64,000 bases of DNA, taken from positions 18,127,792 through 18,191,791 of the forward strand of contig NC_072892.1 of the NCBI RefSeq assembly GCF_027943255.1, read 5' to 3'. Shown one piece after another: positions 33,601-45,600 of the stretch (position 1 is the first letter of the stretch; each line of letters starts with the position of its first letter). The notes beneath the pieces were generated by a model that was given only the letters and a program-made list of their open reading frames with translations, was not told where the DNA came from and searched no databases. A program made the translations under genes and the position numbers. The stretch is from Anastrepha obliqua. Taxonomy: Eukaryota; Arthropoda; Insecta; Diptera; Tephritidae.

Positions 33601-36600
33601 GTAATTCTGTGGAAGATCTAAAGGTACGGTGACCATAAACATCAATCAAATAATAATAATTTTGTATCTGTATTGTGCCCAATGGCCGACACTTTGACCT
33701 AAAAGATCTTTCGTGTCCAAATATGTATGAATAAACAATTCATGACAATTTTTAATACAACAATAATACAAGGTCCGATACACGAAGTGTAACCAACTTC
33801 AGACCGCTCACGAAGCTGATGCACGGGACTCAATTGTCTGTCAGTTGGCTCAAAGTATTGTTTCCAAGCGCGCGGAAGCATTTTTTCGAGAGTAAATCCC
33901 AACCAGCGATTCTTCGTGAGCTCGAGCACCTTAAAGTAAATAAAGTTTTTGTTTATCACACCGCTACTCATTACACTGATACTGGTAGCATCGCGAAACG
34001 TCATGGAGGTGGTCATCAAAAGACTGCAACGTCAGGTGAAATGATTCAAAAAGTGAAGAAGCGACTTGAGCGAAATCCTCGACCCCCGTCGAAATGCCAT
34101 TCAAATGGCGAAAGAACTGAAAATATATGACCGTAGCATCCGCCACATATTGAAAAATGATCTCAAAGTCAAACCTTACAAGAACCAAAAGGCGCATGAT
34201 CTCACACCAAAGCAGCAACAAGTCAGACTTGAGAGAGCGAAGGAGTTGCTTCGCTTGGTCGAAAGCGGTAAATTTTCGAACATTCTGTGTTCTGACGAGA
34301 AAATTTTTCCAAATTGAGCAATTTCAGAGGGCACAAAATACCTGCAAGTCACATTCGGACAGCTTGCGATTCGTTTCTGGACCGTCTCAAGGCCATAGTC
34401 AAGGCAAAAGGAGGTCATATCGAGCAAAAGTAAAATGATTATTAATTTTGTATATTTAAACTAGCGTACCCTCCCCCGCTTCGCTAGGCGATAAATTCAA
34501 TGATTTGCTAAAAGAGAATAAAATTAATACAAAACAAAGCAAGTTTTTTGATACAATTTCATTCGAACTTTATTGTAACACTTTTTGGTGAATAATGACG
34601 ATGGTTTGCCAACTCGTGAGCAGGCTACATACAATTGTCCATGAGAAAAAATTGGGTATTCTAAATTAATACCGCACATTTGTAGAGACTGTCCTTGCGC
34701 CTTATTAATTGTCATAGCGAAGGCAAGGCGAATAGGGAACTGCAAACATTTGTAATCAAATGGTAAACCCGTCGGAATCAGTGATCTTCTCCTTTGTACT
34801 TCCCTTTCAAAATTGTTGCTTCGATAACGTTACCCAATACCTTCTTCAAAGCGAGTCTGGTACCGTCGCAAAGTCGTGGCACATTAATGTTGCGCAGCAT
34901 AATAATCGGTGCTGCAATTTTTAATCGTAAATTATGAGGTGGTAAGCCTGGCAAATCGAGTGAGTTTAAGAATTCAGTTGGATAATTTACGACCTCATCT
35001 TGATGAGTAATAGAGTCCATTGACTTATATGCAACTTTGTCACCGGGTATTTGATCCAAAATAGCTGCATTTATATCATTGACGTCCTTATTTTTCCCAG
35101 CTAAAATTGCTCTTTCGTTGAGTCAATCATGGTTTTTGTAATGTTGAACTATGTTTGGAAATACACTCTGTATCAATGCCTATTTAGACAGTGCAAAAGT
35201 GCAGAAGTTGTTAGGCAATGTAATCATTCCTGTTGGATCGACAGACATTTGGCCATTTCCGATTTTCAGTAATTGGTGTGAAAATTCAGCTGCTGATGGA
35301 TCGTTCTGTAGTTGAACACGTACGTTTGTAGCAAGTGTAAGCGTGTTTACATGTCTCCATAAATACGATGATTTTAAGCCTGCATTGATTTCATCTGCAG
35401 CCGTAGATTTTGGGATCACAGGTAATGTTTGCCTGAAATCTCCAGCCAATAAAATCATGGCACCTCCAAAGACTGTTTGGCTTCCTCGTAGATCTTTCAA
35501 AGTTCTATCAAGTGCTTCCAATGGTTTCTTGTGTGCCATAGTACACTCGTCCCATACGATGAGCTAACATACTTTAAGAACTTTTTCCATTCCAGATGTT
35601 TTCGAAATATTACATGTTGGTGTTTCATTTACCTGCATATTCAAAGGCAACTTTAATGCAAAGTGTGCTGTGCGACCGCCTTCCAGTAATGTAGCCGCAG
35701 TTCCGGAAGAAGCGAGTGCAACGTTATTATCTGATCGAAGTGTTGCTAATATCAATGAAATCAAAAAGGTCTTTCCTGTTCCCCCAGAAGCATCCAAGAA
35801 AAACAATCCATCAGTTCCATGGCTAACATTATTCATGACTGTATCATAAACATGTTGTTGTTTATGTTTACTCCCCGTCGAAAAAAATTTGCAACTTAGC
35901 AACACGACACAAATCGTTTCACAATAACGAAAAATTCGCATATTTATTCAAAAAAAGTTGTACATATAAAATGAATGTTAATTCGAAACTTAATCTAAGA
36001 ATCGAGCAAGTTCTGCGGCAATTTTCACTAAAAACACAATTTGTACAATATTTTAATTTTTTCTTTTTTTTATATGAAGAAATTATTAAAAAAAAATTTT
36101 TTTTGCTAAAAACCTTCCCCTAGTGGATCCCTATAATATGAAAAAAGAACGAATAAAATTGGCCTCGTATCGGACCAAAAAAATGCGTACAAACGAACAT
36201 CATTTCATTTTTATATATATAGATTTCACACATTTTTTACTTTGAATTGAATAAAAGTAATTTTCCAAATGTATGGCCTTTCTAATTAGTTACAATTCGA
36301 GTGCGGACCCTGTACATACAGCATGCATTTGGTTCCATGATAGTCTTCCTATGTAATGAAATAAGCAAAAATTTTAATAAAATAGAATTAGTATAAGCAC
36401 CAATTATTGTAAGTCGTTCTAAAAAGTAAAAAAAATAATAATAATAAAACATAGTTTAGCATTTCATACACAAATTTTACATATTTCAGTTACCTGGGCA
36501 GTTTCATTCGGGACAATGCATTGCTGATCGAAATGGAGTACGCCGATGGTGGTACCCTTGCTCAGGTCATAGCCGATCGGCCGCTGAAAGATTATTTTCC

Positions 36601-39600
36601 GGAACGCTATATCATTGCAGTGTTTGAGCAGATTTCAAGTGCCATTAATTATATGCATTCCGAAAATATATTGCATCGGTAAGAACTTACAAATATTACA
36701 AATATAATCTACATATGTACATACATACATATAAATAATCATATGCTCGTATACATTTATATATATATGTACAGCACATAATGGCGGGCCATGATGGAAA
36801 GAATAATGAGATGGCGCCTATCGTGCACACTTCGCCTGAAGTACAACAATGCCAATAAAAACTGAAAGCAGCGATTTGTTGTCCATTAATAGTACATTAA
36901 AAATCCGCTTGAATTAAAATCCTAGCTGATCCTTTTTTCGAGATAAGTGGATTTTAGCATTTTCGAAAATAATTTCATAATTAAGCGATAATGTATCTTG
37001 GCGGTGCTATTATTTAAGCGTGCAAGTGTATGTGTTTGTGTGTGTGTCCATATACATACGTGATAAAGCACTAAACTCGCTATTTCGATTAATCAAATAA
37101 AATTTGTTTAAAAAACACGGCTATGCAGCGCATTGTATACCGGGCACTCCGGCAACAGAAAATAGAAGCCTATTCTTTTCATAGCCGCTCATTTTCATTT
37201 GTACCTTGTTCATCAGTAACAAGTAATCTCTTCAGAAATTTCGTTATTTATGGTCTGCAAGATCATGGAAAAAAATATTCTTTCAACTCACTTAGATCAT
37301 AAATGCGATCACGAAGAAAATAGGTTGAAATTATGTGCAACATGTGGTAAAAAAATCGTTTTTGGCAACCGTCAAAGATCAGAATTTTTAATTACTGAAA
37401 ATCTTGCTGGTTTAATTAAAAAGCATGTCAACGATAATTTTGACGAGTCCAATTCTAAATTTCCCATTAGCATTTGTAGTACTTGTCGAAAAACTATAAT
37501 GGAACGAGAGAAGGGTAATGCAAAGAGGCCACTTCCAACAATGCCTAACTACGAGGACATGAAGTTAGCAAAAGAAACAAGAACCAGAATTGTAATTGTT
37601 TTATATGTCTAACGGCACGATACAAAGGTCACTCTAAAATAGTTAAGAGCAGTGGTCATGTACGCATTTTTCATATTATAATAGATGAAAGTTGTGGTCT
37701 TTATGGAGCTGCTTCAAATGCTCAACTTCCCTCTACAAGTGGACATAGTACTGCTGAAAAGAGAACGTCCATGAACATTTGCAGTAAATGTTTTCAAAAA
37801 ATTGGCAAAGGTGTGCGTCATTCTTGTGGCGCAGGTCCTGCTTCATCTCGTGCTCGTGAAAACGCCTTGAGTTTAGTAGAAAAACTACCAGAAAAGCAAC
37901 AAAACCAAGTTGTAACATCGATTTAACGAAAAAGGTCCGAAGCAAGTACGAACGATGGTGATATTTTATTAAATACAACAGGGTCTAAAATGAGGGTAAC
38001 TTTGAATAAAAAAATTGAAAACGAATTTTTTTCAATACTGAAGAGTTAGACACATTCCAATCGACTACTGGAGCATCTCAAAATCAAATGAATAAAATGA
38101 CCAATTTCATTAGAAGTGTTGCTTTGGCCATCAAAATTGAAGTTAGTAGCAAAAAATTATCAGGGTGAAATTTTCGAGGGTAATGCCTGCCGAAAACTTC
38201 TGCAAGAATCGGATAAACTACTTGATCCTGAAATTTACCAGCATGTTGGTCCTTTGAAATTACAGCCATACGTCGCTGCTTTTAGGACAATGAATAAAAT
38301 TGTACATGACTGTTTCTCCACGCAACGTGCAAATATTACCGATTTAGATGAGAACTTAAAACAACTTCGCAAATATCTAGAAAGTACAGGAACATCTCAG
38401 TCTCTAAAACTGCATATTATTCTTGATCACTTGAAAGAGGGCATGTCATTATTAAACAACGATGGTCTGGGTTTGTGGTCAGAACAGGCTGGTGAATCTG
38501 TTCACAGAGAATTTTTAAAATTTTGGGAAAGATTCAAAATAAATTTAATAAATGATTCTTCATATTCCCGCCGTTTAAAAAAAGCGGTTGTTACTTTTTC
38601 TTCACAGCATTTACATGCCCAAGTTATTATTAATTTCATTCCTACATTAATTTTATAGTGAGAAGTTAGTAATTTTGAAGTGGATTAGGCCTACAGGGGA
38701 TACCACATAAATAAAAACGCGCCAGGATATTATCTCGTTAGATGATGAGGAAAGATATCGCTTAATTATGAAAAAATTTTCGAAAATGCTAAAATCCACT
38801 TATCTCGAAAAAAGGATCAGCTAGGATTTTAATTCAAGTGTATTTTTAATGTACTATTAATGGACAACAAATCGCCGCTTTCAGTTTTTATTGGCATTTT
38901 AGGTCAACCTGTTTCTACTTCAGGCGAAGTGTGCGTGGTGCCGTTACTTTGCTCTCAGCAAATTTGACAATAAGTGTCGTTGTATTAGCACCAGTATGGC
39001 CCAGATTACCATTTTCGTAACTTGATATAGCATTTTTTTATTATTTAGTTTCGGAGTTTTAGTTCTTTTTCATGACATTTTTTTAACCTGTTCTAATTAA
39101 AATGTAATGTTTATAATTTTGTAAAATATAATTTTTTAAGAATCAGTTCAATAATTCACTCAGTTCACTCATCGCATTGCCCGCGATTGCAGTGTTGCAT
39201 AGCTTTGGATATAAAAAAAAAAACACTAAAATGCCCATTTAAAGAAAATAAAATACTAAATTTTTATTGAATTACTTAAAGAACTTTGTACGCGTCAACA
39301 CATTGTTTTTAAAATGTGCGTTTTTCTAAATAAATGTTAGTTATGTACAATTTAATTTTTTGTTTTTGTTTTTAAGTTTTTTTGTTAAAAGAAACTCTTT
39401 TGTTAAGAGAGCGACTTTTTTGCTATGTTTGAGGTTATATAACAAGATAAGGTACTTTTGTAAAAATTTCGTTTGGTTTCTTCAGTATTTTTTGGTATTT
39501 TTTTGCTTAGTTTTACTATGAATACACCTAGTGATGCCCAATGTCCCACTAAGGATTGAGGACCAGAAGACACGATTACACTTCTACGGTTTTAATTCGC

Positions 39601-42600
39601 ATTCAGTAAATTCAAACGCTTTTTAAAATGTGTAAAAAAGTTGTCAATGTTAAGGAGAGTTGAGAGAGGGACATTTAATATTCTTGCATAACCTTAAAAG
39701 GAGCAAAAAATTAAATTTGCACTTTCAAAATAAAAAATTGTATAAGATTCAACAAATTTTCATTAACACTAAAATCTTCTCAGAGTAACCTTTTCTAATC
39801 TTCTTTTGTTTAATAATACCGTTTTTTTTTAACTTACAGTTTTACAGCATTAAATTAGAAATAAGAAACAAACACCAAACTTAAAAATGTTCGCATTTTG
39901 GGTATAAAAAAGCACTAAATTTATTGCGAAGAGCAAATGGGTGGCAACACTGCACAACTCAGCTAATGTGACGTCACCCACTCTCTGATGAGCGCAATCT
40001 TGTTTCTATCATTCCTGATGGCGGGTAAACTTTTTCGTTATTCATTCCTAACAGATTCGTATTTGTTGTAACATAAGTGCATAAAATATGAAAGAGATAG
40101 AGAGAGAGCAGTTGCTATACAGTTATGTAAATAATAAATTTCTCAATTTGTCAACACAATTCTGCATTAAATTCTAAGAAAAAAAGGCCACTAGAGCATA
40201 GTTCTAAAATCAATTTAGAAAACTCCAAAATTAGAAAGAAGCTATCTCCAAATTAGTACGAAGTTAATTTAAAGACATTGACGAAAATATTATAAATGTA
40301 GCTTTTTTTGAACAACCTTGTACTCGGGGATTTTTTGGTATTAAAAATTTAGGTTTGATATAACGGGTGATTTTTTAGCTATTATCTTTTTAAACAGTTG
40401 GTTTAAACAGTTGACGCACGTTTCGTGTTTTGTTTCACTGTCGCACATCTTCAGTTTGGTCTATAATTTAACCATGAATCGTCTTACAAACGAACAACTC
40501 TTGCAAATCATTGAATTTTATTATAAAAATGCGTGTTCTGTTAAGAAAGTTTAAGGCGCGCTTCTTCCATTTTATGGGCAGTTTAATCGACCTACTGAAG
40601 CGGCTATTCGAGCTATTGCGACTAAATTTAGAACCAAATTTACATTATTGACTTTCTCTAAGATGTAATTGCTCTTCCTCGTTATTAGAAGCTCCCTATT
40701 TTCCAAATATGTTTATATAATTTCTTTAAATATTTAAATGAATTACATATAATGTTGGAATTGCAACTACACAAAATCTTAAAAAATTATTGTACATTGA
40801 ATAAATTTAGTTTAAAATAATGTTGTGTGAAATAACTGATTAATTCATTTTTTTTGACGTGATAACGTCTTATAATTCGATTTAACAGGCTGTATGCACG
40901 AAAAAATGTGTCGTTACCTTGCTCATTAGTGTTACCTTGCTCATTGCCGTTACCTTGCTCCATGTGACGTTACCTTGCTCATTGCCGTTACCTTGGATGA
41001 ACTGCAAGCGAAAGCGCGAAACGAACGACAAAGCAAACAAAGGAAACGAACGGCAACGTTCGACATCTTGCTCTCTCCTACTTAAGTGAGCGTATATGTG
41101 TATGTATATGCGCATATGTACATATATAAATTCACGTATTTGTATTTGCATATGCCTTCTTATTGATTATTATTAATTTGATTTACTTGAAGAATTGAAA
41201 ATAAAATCAAGTTTGTTAATAATACCTGTTGTTTTAATGTTATTATTATTTTTTGACGTGATAACTACTTATAATTCTATGTAGCCGGCTGCACGGCTTA
41301 TCTTGCTCATGCGTCGTTACCTTGCTTGAACAGCATGTTATGTTATGTTATATGTTATGTTATGTTATGTTATGTTATGTTATGTTATGTTATGTTATGT
41401 TATGTTATGTTATGTTATGTTATGTTATGTTATGTTATGTTATGTTATGTTATGTTATGTTATGTTATGTTATGTTATGTTATGTTATGTTATGTTATGT
41501 TATGTTATGCAAAATTTTCAAAAGAAAATTTTAATTTTATTTGTTTGATAAATATTTTGTATGGATATAGAGAATGAGTTAACATTAACATAACATAATA
41601 TAACACAACACAACACAACACAACACAACACAACATAACATAACATAACATAACATAACATAACATAACATAACATAACATAACATAACATAACATAACA
41701 TAACATAACATAACATAACATAACATAACATAACATAACATAACATAACATAACATAACATAACATAACATAACATAACATAACATAACATAACATAACA
41801 TAACATAACATAACATAACAAAACATAACATAACATAACAAATTACCCCGTATTAAAGCACTTATCAACAGCTTTCATTTGATACCCATATTGTACATAC
41901 ACAACCAAAGGTTACCCGGGTCCACGTTTTGACCTATATCTCGAGACCCCAGTCACGGAGCGGCATGAAAAATACTCTGTACTAAAGCATTCACCAACAG
42001 CTTCAATTTGATATCCATATTGTACAAACACATTCTAGGGTCCACGTTTTGGTCTCTATCTCGAGACCCTAGTCACGGAGCGGCATGAAAAATACTCTGG
42101 ACTAAAGCATTCACCAACAGCTTCCATTTGATACCCATGTTGTACATACACATCCGAAGGTTACCCGGGTCCACGTTTTGACCTATATCTCGAGCCCTAT
42201 TTCCAAAATAAAATATAATCCATGATACTCGTGGATGATGTAGCTTTCGAATGGTGAAAGAATTTTTAAAATCGGTCCAGTAGTTTTGAGCCTATTCATT
42301 ACAAACAAACAAAGTTTTCCTCTTTATAATATTAGTATAGAGTATAGACAACATATCTTATAAGGTATATGGTAAATATTACTATACATTTTTTCCTTCA
42401 TATACATATAATAAAAAAATTAATAATAATAACATTAAAACAACAGGTATTATTAACAAACTTGATTTTATTTTAAATTCTTCAAGTGAATCAAATTAAT
42501 AATAATCAATAAGAAGGCATATGCAAATACAAATACGTGAATTTATATATATACATATGCGCATATACATACATATATACGCTCACTTAAGTAGGAGAGA

Positions 42601-45600
42601 GCAAGATGTCGAACGTTGCCGTTCGTTTGCTTTGTCGTTCGTTCCGCGCTTTCGCTTGCAGTTCATGCAATGCAATGAGCAAGGTAACACTAAAGAGCAA
42701 GGTAACACTAATGAGCAAGGTAACACTAAAGAGCAAGGTAACGACACATTTTTTCGTGCGTGCAGCCTGTTAAATCGAATTATAAGACGTTATCACGTCA
42801 AAAAATAGATTATTGACTGCGCTACTTTTAATAATTTTGCAAGATATTTTCTTTGTTTTGCAGGGATTTGAAAACGGCAAATGTGTTCTTGAATAAACGT
42901 GGCATTGTAAAGATTGGTGATTTTGGAATATCAAAAATAATGAATACAAAAGTTCTGGCACAAACGGTTCTGGGAACGCCGTACTACTTCAGTCCCGAAA
43001 TGGTAAAACAATAATATTTATTTTGAAACCAATTACAATATTTCCTAAGCTTTTGAAAGTGTTATTTACTATTTTCTGGAGTTTCGTTAGGGGTGTAAAA
43101 CTGTTTTTCAGTTAAACACAAAAAAAAAAATTTAATTACCAATATTTTGGGTGCCTTATGAAGAATGTCCGTGGCCGCCGTACCATTCGAAAATACCAAT
43201 ACTCCTCGGCAGTTAATGGCAAACCTTCGAATGTATTTTTTTCCATGAAAAACTTCTCAAAAAAAACTGCAGTTTGGAGGCGGGCGCCGTCAAACTGGTT
43301 CTCCCATTTGTGGAAAGCATCAAGGCGCACACCACAAATATAAGGAGGAGTTCGGCCAAATACCCAAAAATAGCCTAAGACTAATTATATAAAGGGTTTT
43401 CCAATAACAGGTGTTAGGTGTTAAACAGGAGAGATGATTAACAATTTTTTATGGCCGGAATTGGATGGTATTGATCTGGACAACGTTTGTTTTCAACAAG
43501 ACGGCGCTACGTGCCACACAAGCAACGAAACCATTGATCTTTTACGGGAAAAGTCTCCGGACCGTGTTATCTCTCGAAGAGGTGATCACAATTGGCCACT
43601 AAGATCTTGTGATTTAACACCTTGTGACTTTTTTCTTTGGGGCCACGTCAAAGGGAAGGTCTACGCCACCAGCCCAGGGTCGATTCAAGACCTCAAAGAT
43701 GGAGTTCGTGAGGCTATCGAGGACATAGGGCAGCCACTTTGCAATTCGGTTATGGAAAATTTCATGAAAAGGATATTGACCTGTAAACGTGGTCGTGGTG
43801 GTCATTTGCCTACTTTCCTCATCCACAAAGTTGCTGAGCCAAAAATTTATGCCTCACTGTGCAAATTGTTAACTGCTGAAAATAAATTATGCTTATGTGC
43901 AGTGCTTTTTTGGTGATTTGCTAACCAGTTCGGAAGATATTCCTATCGAAAGTTTACAAAAGCACCCATCGAGTGTAATAACATTCGAGTGACGAATATT
44001 ACATTTCTGATTTAGTAATAGTATCTTTCAGTATTTTAGAATTAAATCATGTTGTTGTAGCAGCATAAACAATCCCTATACATCACTTCAACGACAGTCT
44101 TTGGCCGGATATAAATCCGGGTCGTTCCGGTTACGTAGAACCGACTGTCGTGGCAACAGCATTCTGTAAGCTGACTGATACATACGAGTATTTTATGATC
44201 TAATATTTCTACTGTAAATACATAAAAATAGGACCTCTCGAAGATTAAAAGCATCAAGAAATATTTTTCTAATTTTTTAAGATTTTTTGCTTTGTTCTTT
44301 AAATAAAACTTTGTCAGAAAAAATAGACAAATATTGTAACGCTGATAGTATTGAACGTAGATACTTGAGGCTCTTCCTTAGACACTAAGCTAATTTGACC
44401 TGATGTACCGATTCCAATGCGCCTGCAATCGCATAAAGCGTACCAGTCGTTTCTTCTTCGTGCTAACTGCTGCCAATACCTTCTCCACTTTCAACGCAAA
44501 AGAGATATTTCTTTTTCTCTACCACCATCAACAGGCATCGCTTCATAGCGAGGACTTTACTTTTCAGTTGCCTACTTAAAGGTTTATATACAGTTAGAGG
44601 TCCGAAAAAAAGCGAATTTTCCGGAATTTTTTCAGAGAAAACTTTTAAATTTATTGATCTCACAATTTTTATATATAGTATTTTATGTTATCTTTTAAGT
44701 GTATTTTAAGACTTAGTGTTAGTAAAAATATTTATTTGGAAAGGAGCTACAGCTGATCTCCGGGAGCTCCTCTCAAAAAAGACTTTTGCGGTGACCACTA
44801 TATCTCTGAACTGGATTCTCTGAAATTAAAAAAAACCAAACAGATTTCGTTAAAGTAATGTTAAATCTAGTAATTAATCGAAGGAATAGCAAAATAATTT
44901 TTTTTGTAAAAATGCCGGTTTCTAAAAAAAAAAAAACAAAAAAATCGATTTTCACCAAAATTTCGGCCTTAAATCTTATATATAAAAAGGGAGACGTTTT
45001 TTTGTGTTCGTTAGTCGCCGATTCACGCCTAAACGCATTCACCGATTTTAATCAAACTTTCACAGATCATTGGTATTGGTTCATAGATGGTTTATGTGAA
45101 GTTTTAAAGAAATCGGTAAAAGTATGCGTGAGTTGTGTAAGTGTGAAAAATACAATATTTGCGTGTTTCCCTTATACGGACATTACGTAACGGAATGAGA
45201 ATACACGCAAATAAATAGAATATACACAGCCATGAATAACATTGTTTGGATGTCGAGTGACGTATGCGACGGTATTATTCGTAACGCAATAGTTGTCCTC
45301 TCTTTTCTTTCCTTTTTATGCATGCGTGACACGGCATCAAAGCACATTGCTTTTTTTTAAACTGGAAAAATATTTTGAGCTTCATTTGAACGTTTTATGA
45401 TTTAGATAAAATAAAAATTCGTTAAATATATATTATTTGATTCCATTAATAACCATAAGCCTGTATTTTTCAAAGTTCAAAGTTTTTGGACAAATATTGA
45501 AACGTTTATATATAAATGCGCAAATGTAAAAGTTTAGATGGATTTAAAAAATACGAAATTATTCAGCGGTTGAATCCATACATTTTTTGAAATCCATAAA

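Larger units (their letters stand above)
33769..36312 (+). mobile_element. DD37D (maT-type) element copy 3, carrying a Helitron (kinase intron 2)
   Basis: TA at 33767-33768 and 36313-36314. Ends CAAGGTCCGATACACGAAGT and CAGGGTCCGCACTCGAATTG (inverse). Transposase N-terminal parts on the + strand at 33819-34317 ([44 protein letters not shown]) are fused by deletion to the C-terminal [13 protein letters not shown] at about 34340. A Helitron splits the 3' part at 34461-36223. Confidence 0.75.
36820..38960 (+). mobile_element. Unclassified long-TIR DNA transposon, internally deleted (kinase intron 3)
   Basis: The sequence from about 36822 (CACACTTCGCCTGAAGTA, GCAGCGATTTGTTGTCCATT, TCGAGATAAGTGGATTTTAG) reappears inverted at about 38765-38945, giving TIRs of about 150-170 bp. 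Outer limits are fuzzy (GGCGCC left, GGTGCC right), and no target duplication could be settled. Two coding remnants lie inside, on the + strand. I do not recognise the superfamily. Confidence 0.65.
40853..42802. repeat. Composite head-to-head foldback-like element, copy 3 (kinase intron 3)
   Basis: The left arm (40853-41509) is in the orientation of copy 1: TTTTTGACGTGATAACGTCT, minisatellite, spacer, TTATG array. The right arm (41510-41840 and about 42410-42802) is in the opposite orientation and ends ACGTTATCACGTCAAAAAAT. The unit therefore has about 430-bp outer inverted arms and two converging arrays. A Helitron end fragment (41842-42341) lies in the right arm. The right end is about 60 bp from kinase exon 4. 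Confidence 0.7.

Noticed and set aside
34524..35941. PIF1 DNA helicase as a host gene (also 46070-46492, 49366-50046, 59408-59830)
   Set aside because: All are fragments inside elements with Helitron termini (TC…CTAG, A|T target). They are broken by frameshifts, stops or deletions.
36781..40025. A P-element-like transposon starting CATGATGG with 8-bp repeats ATGGCGGG at 36781-36788 and 40018-40025
   Set aside because: The left start recalls P-element termini, but the putative right end (CAGGAATGATAG) does not match it. The clear inverted repeats lie further in and end near 38945, so the 8-mer is probably coincidental.
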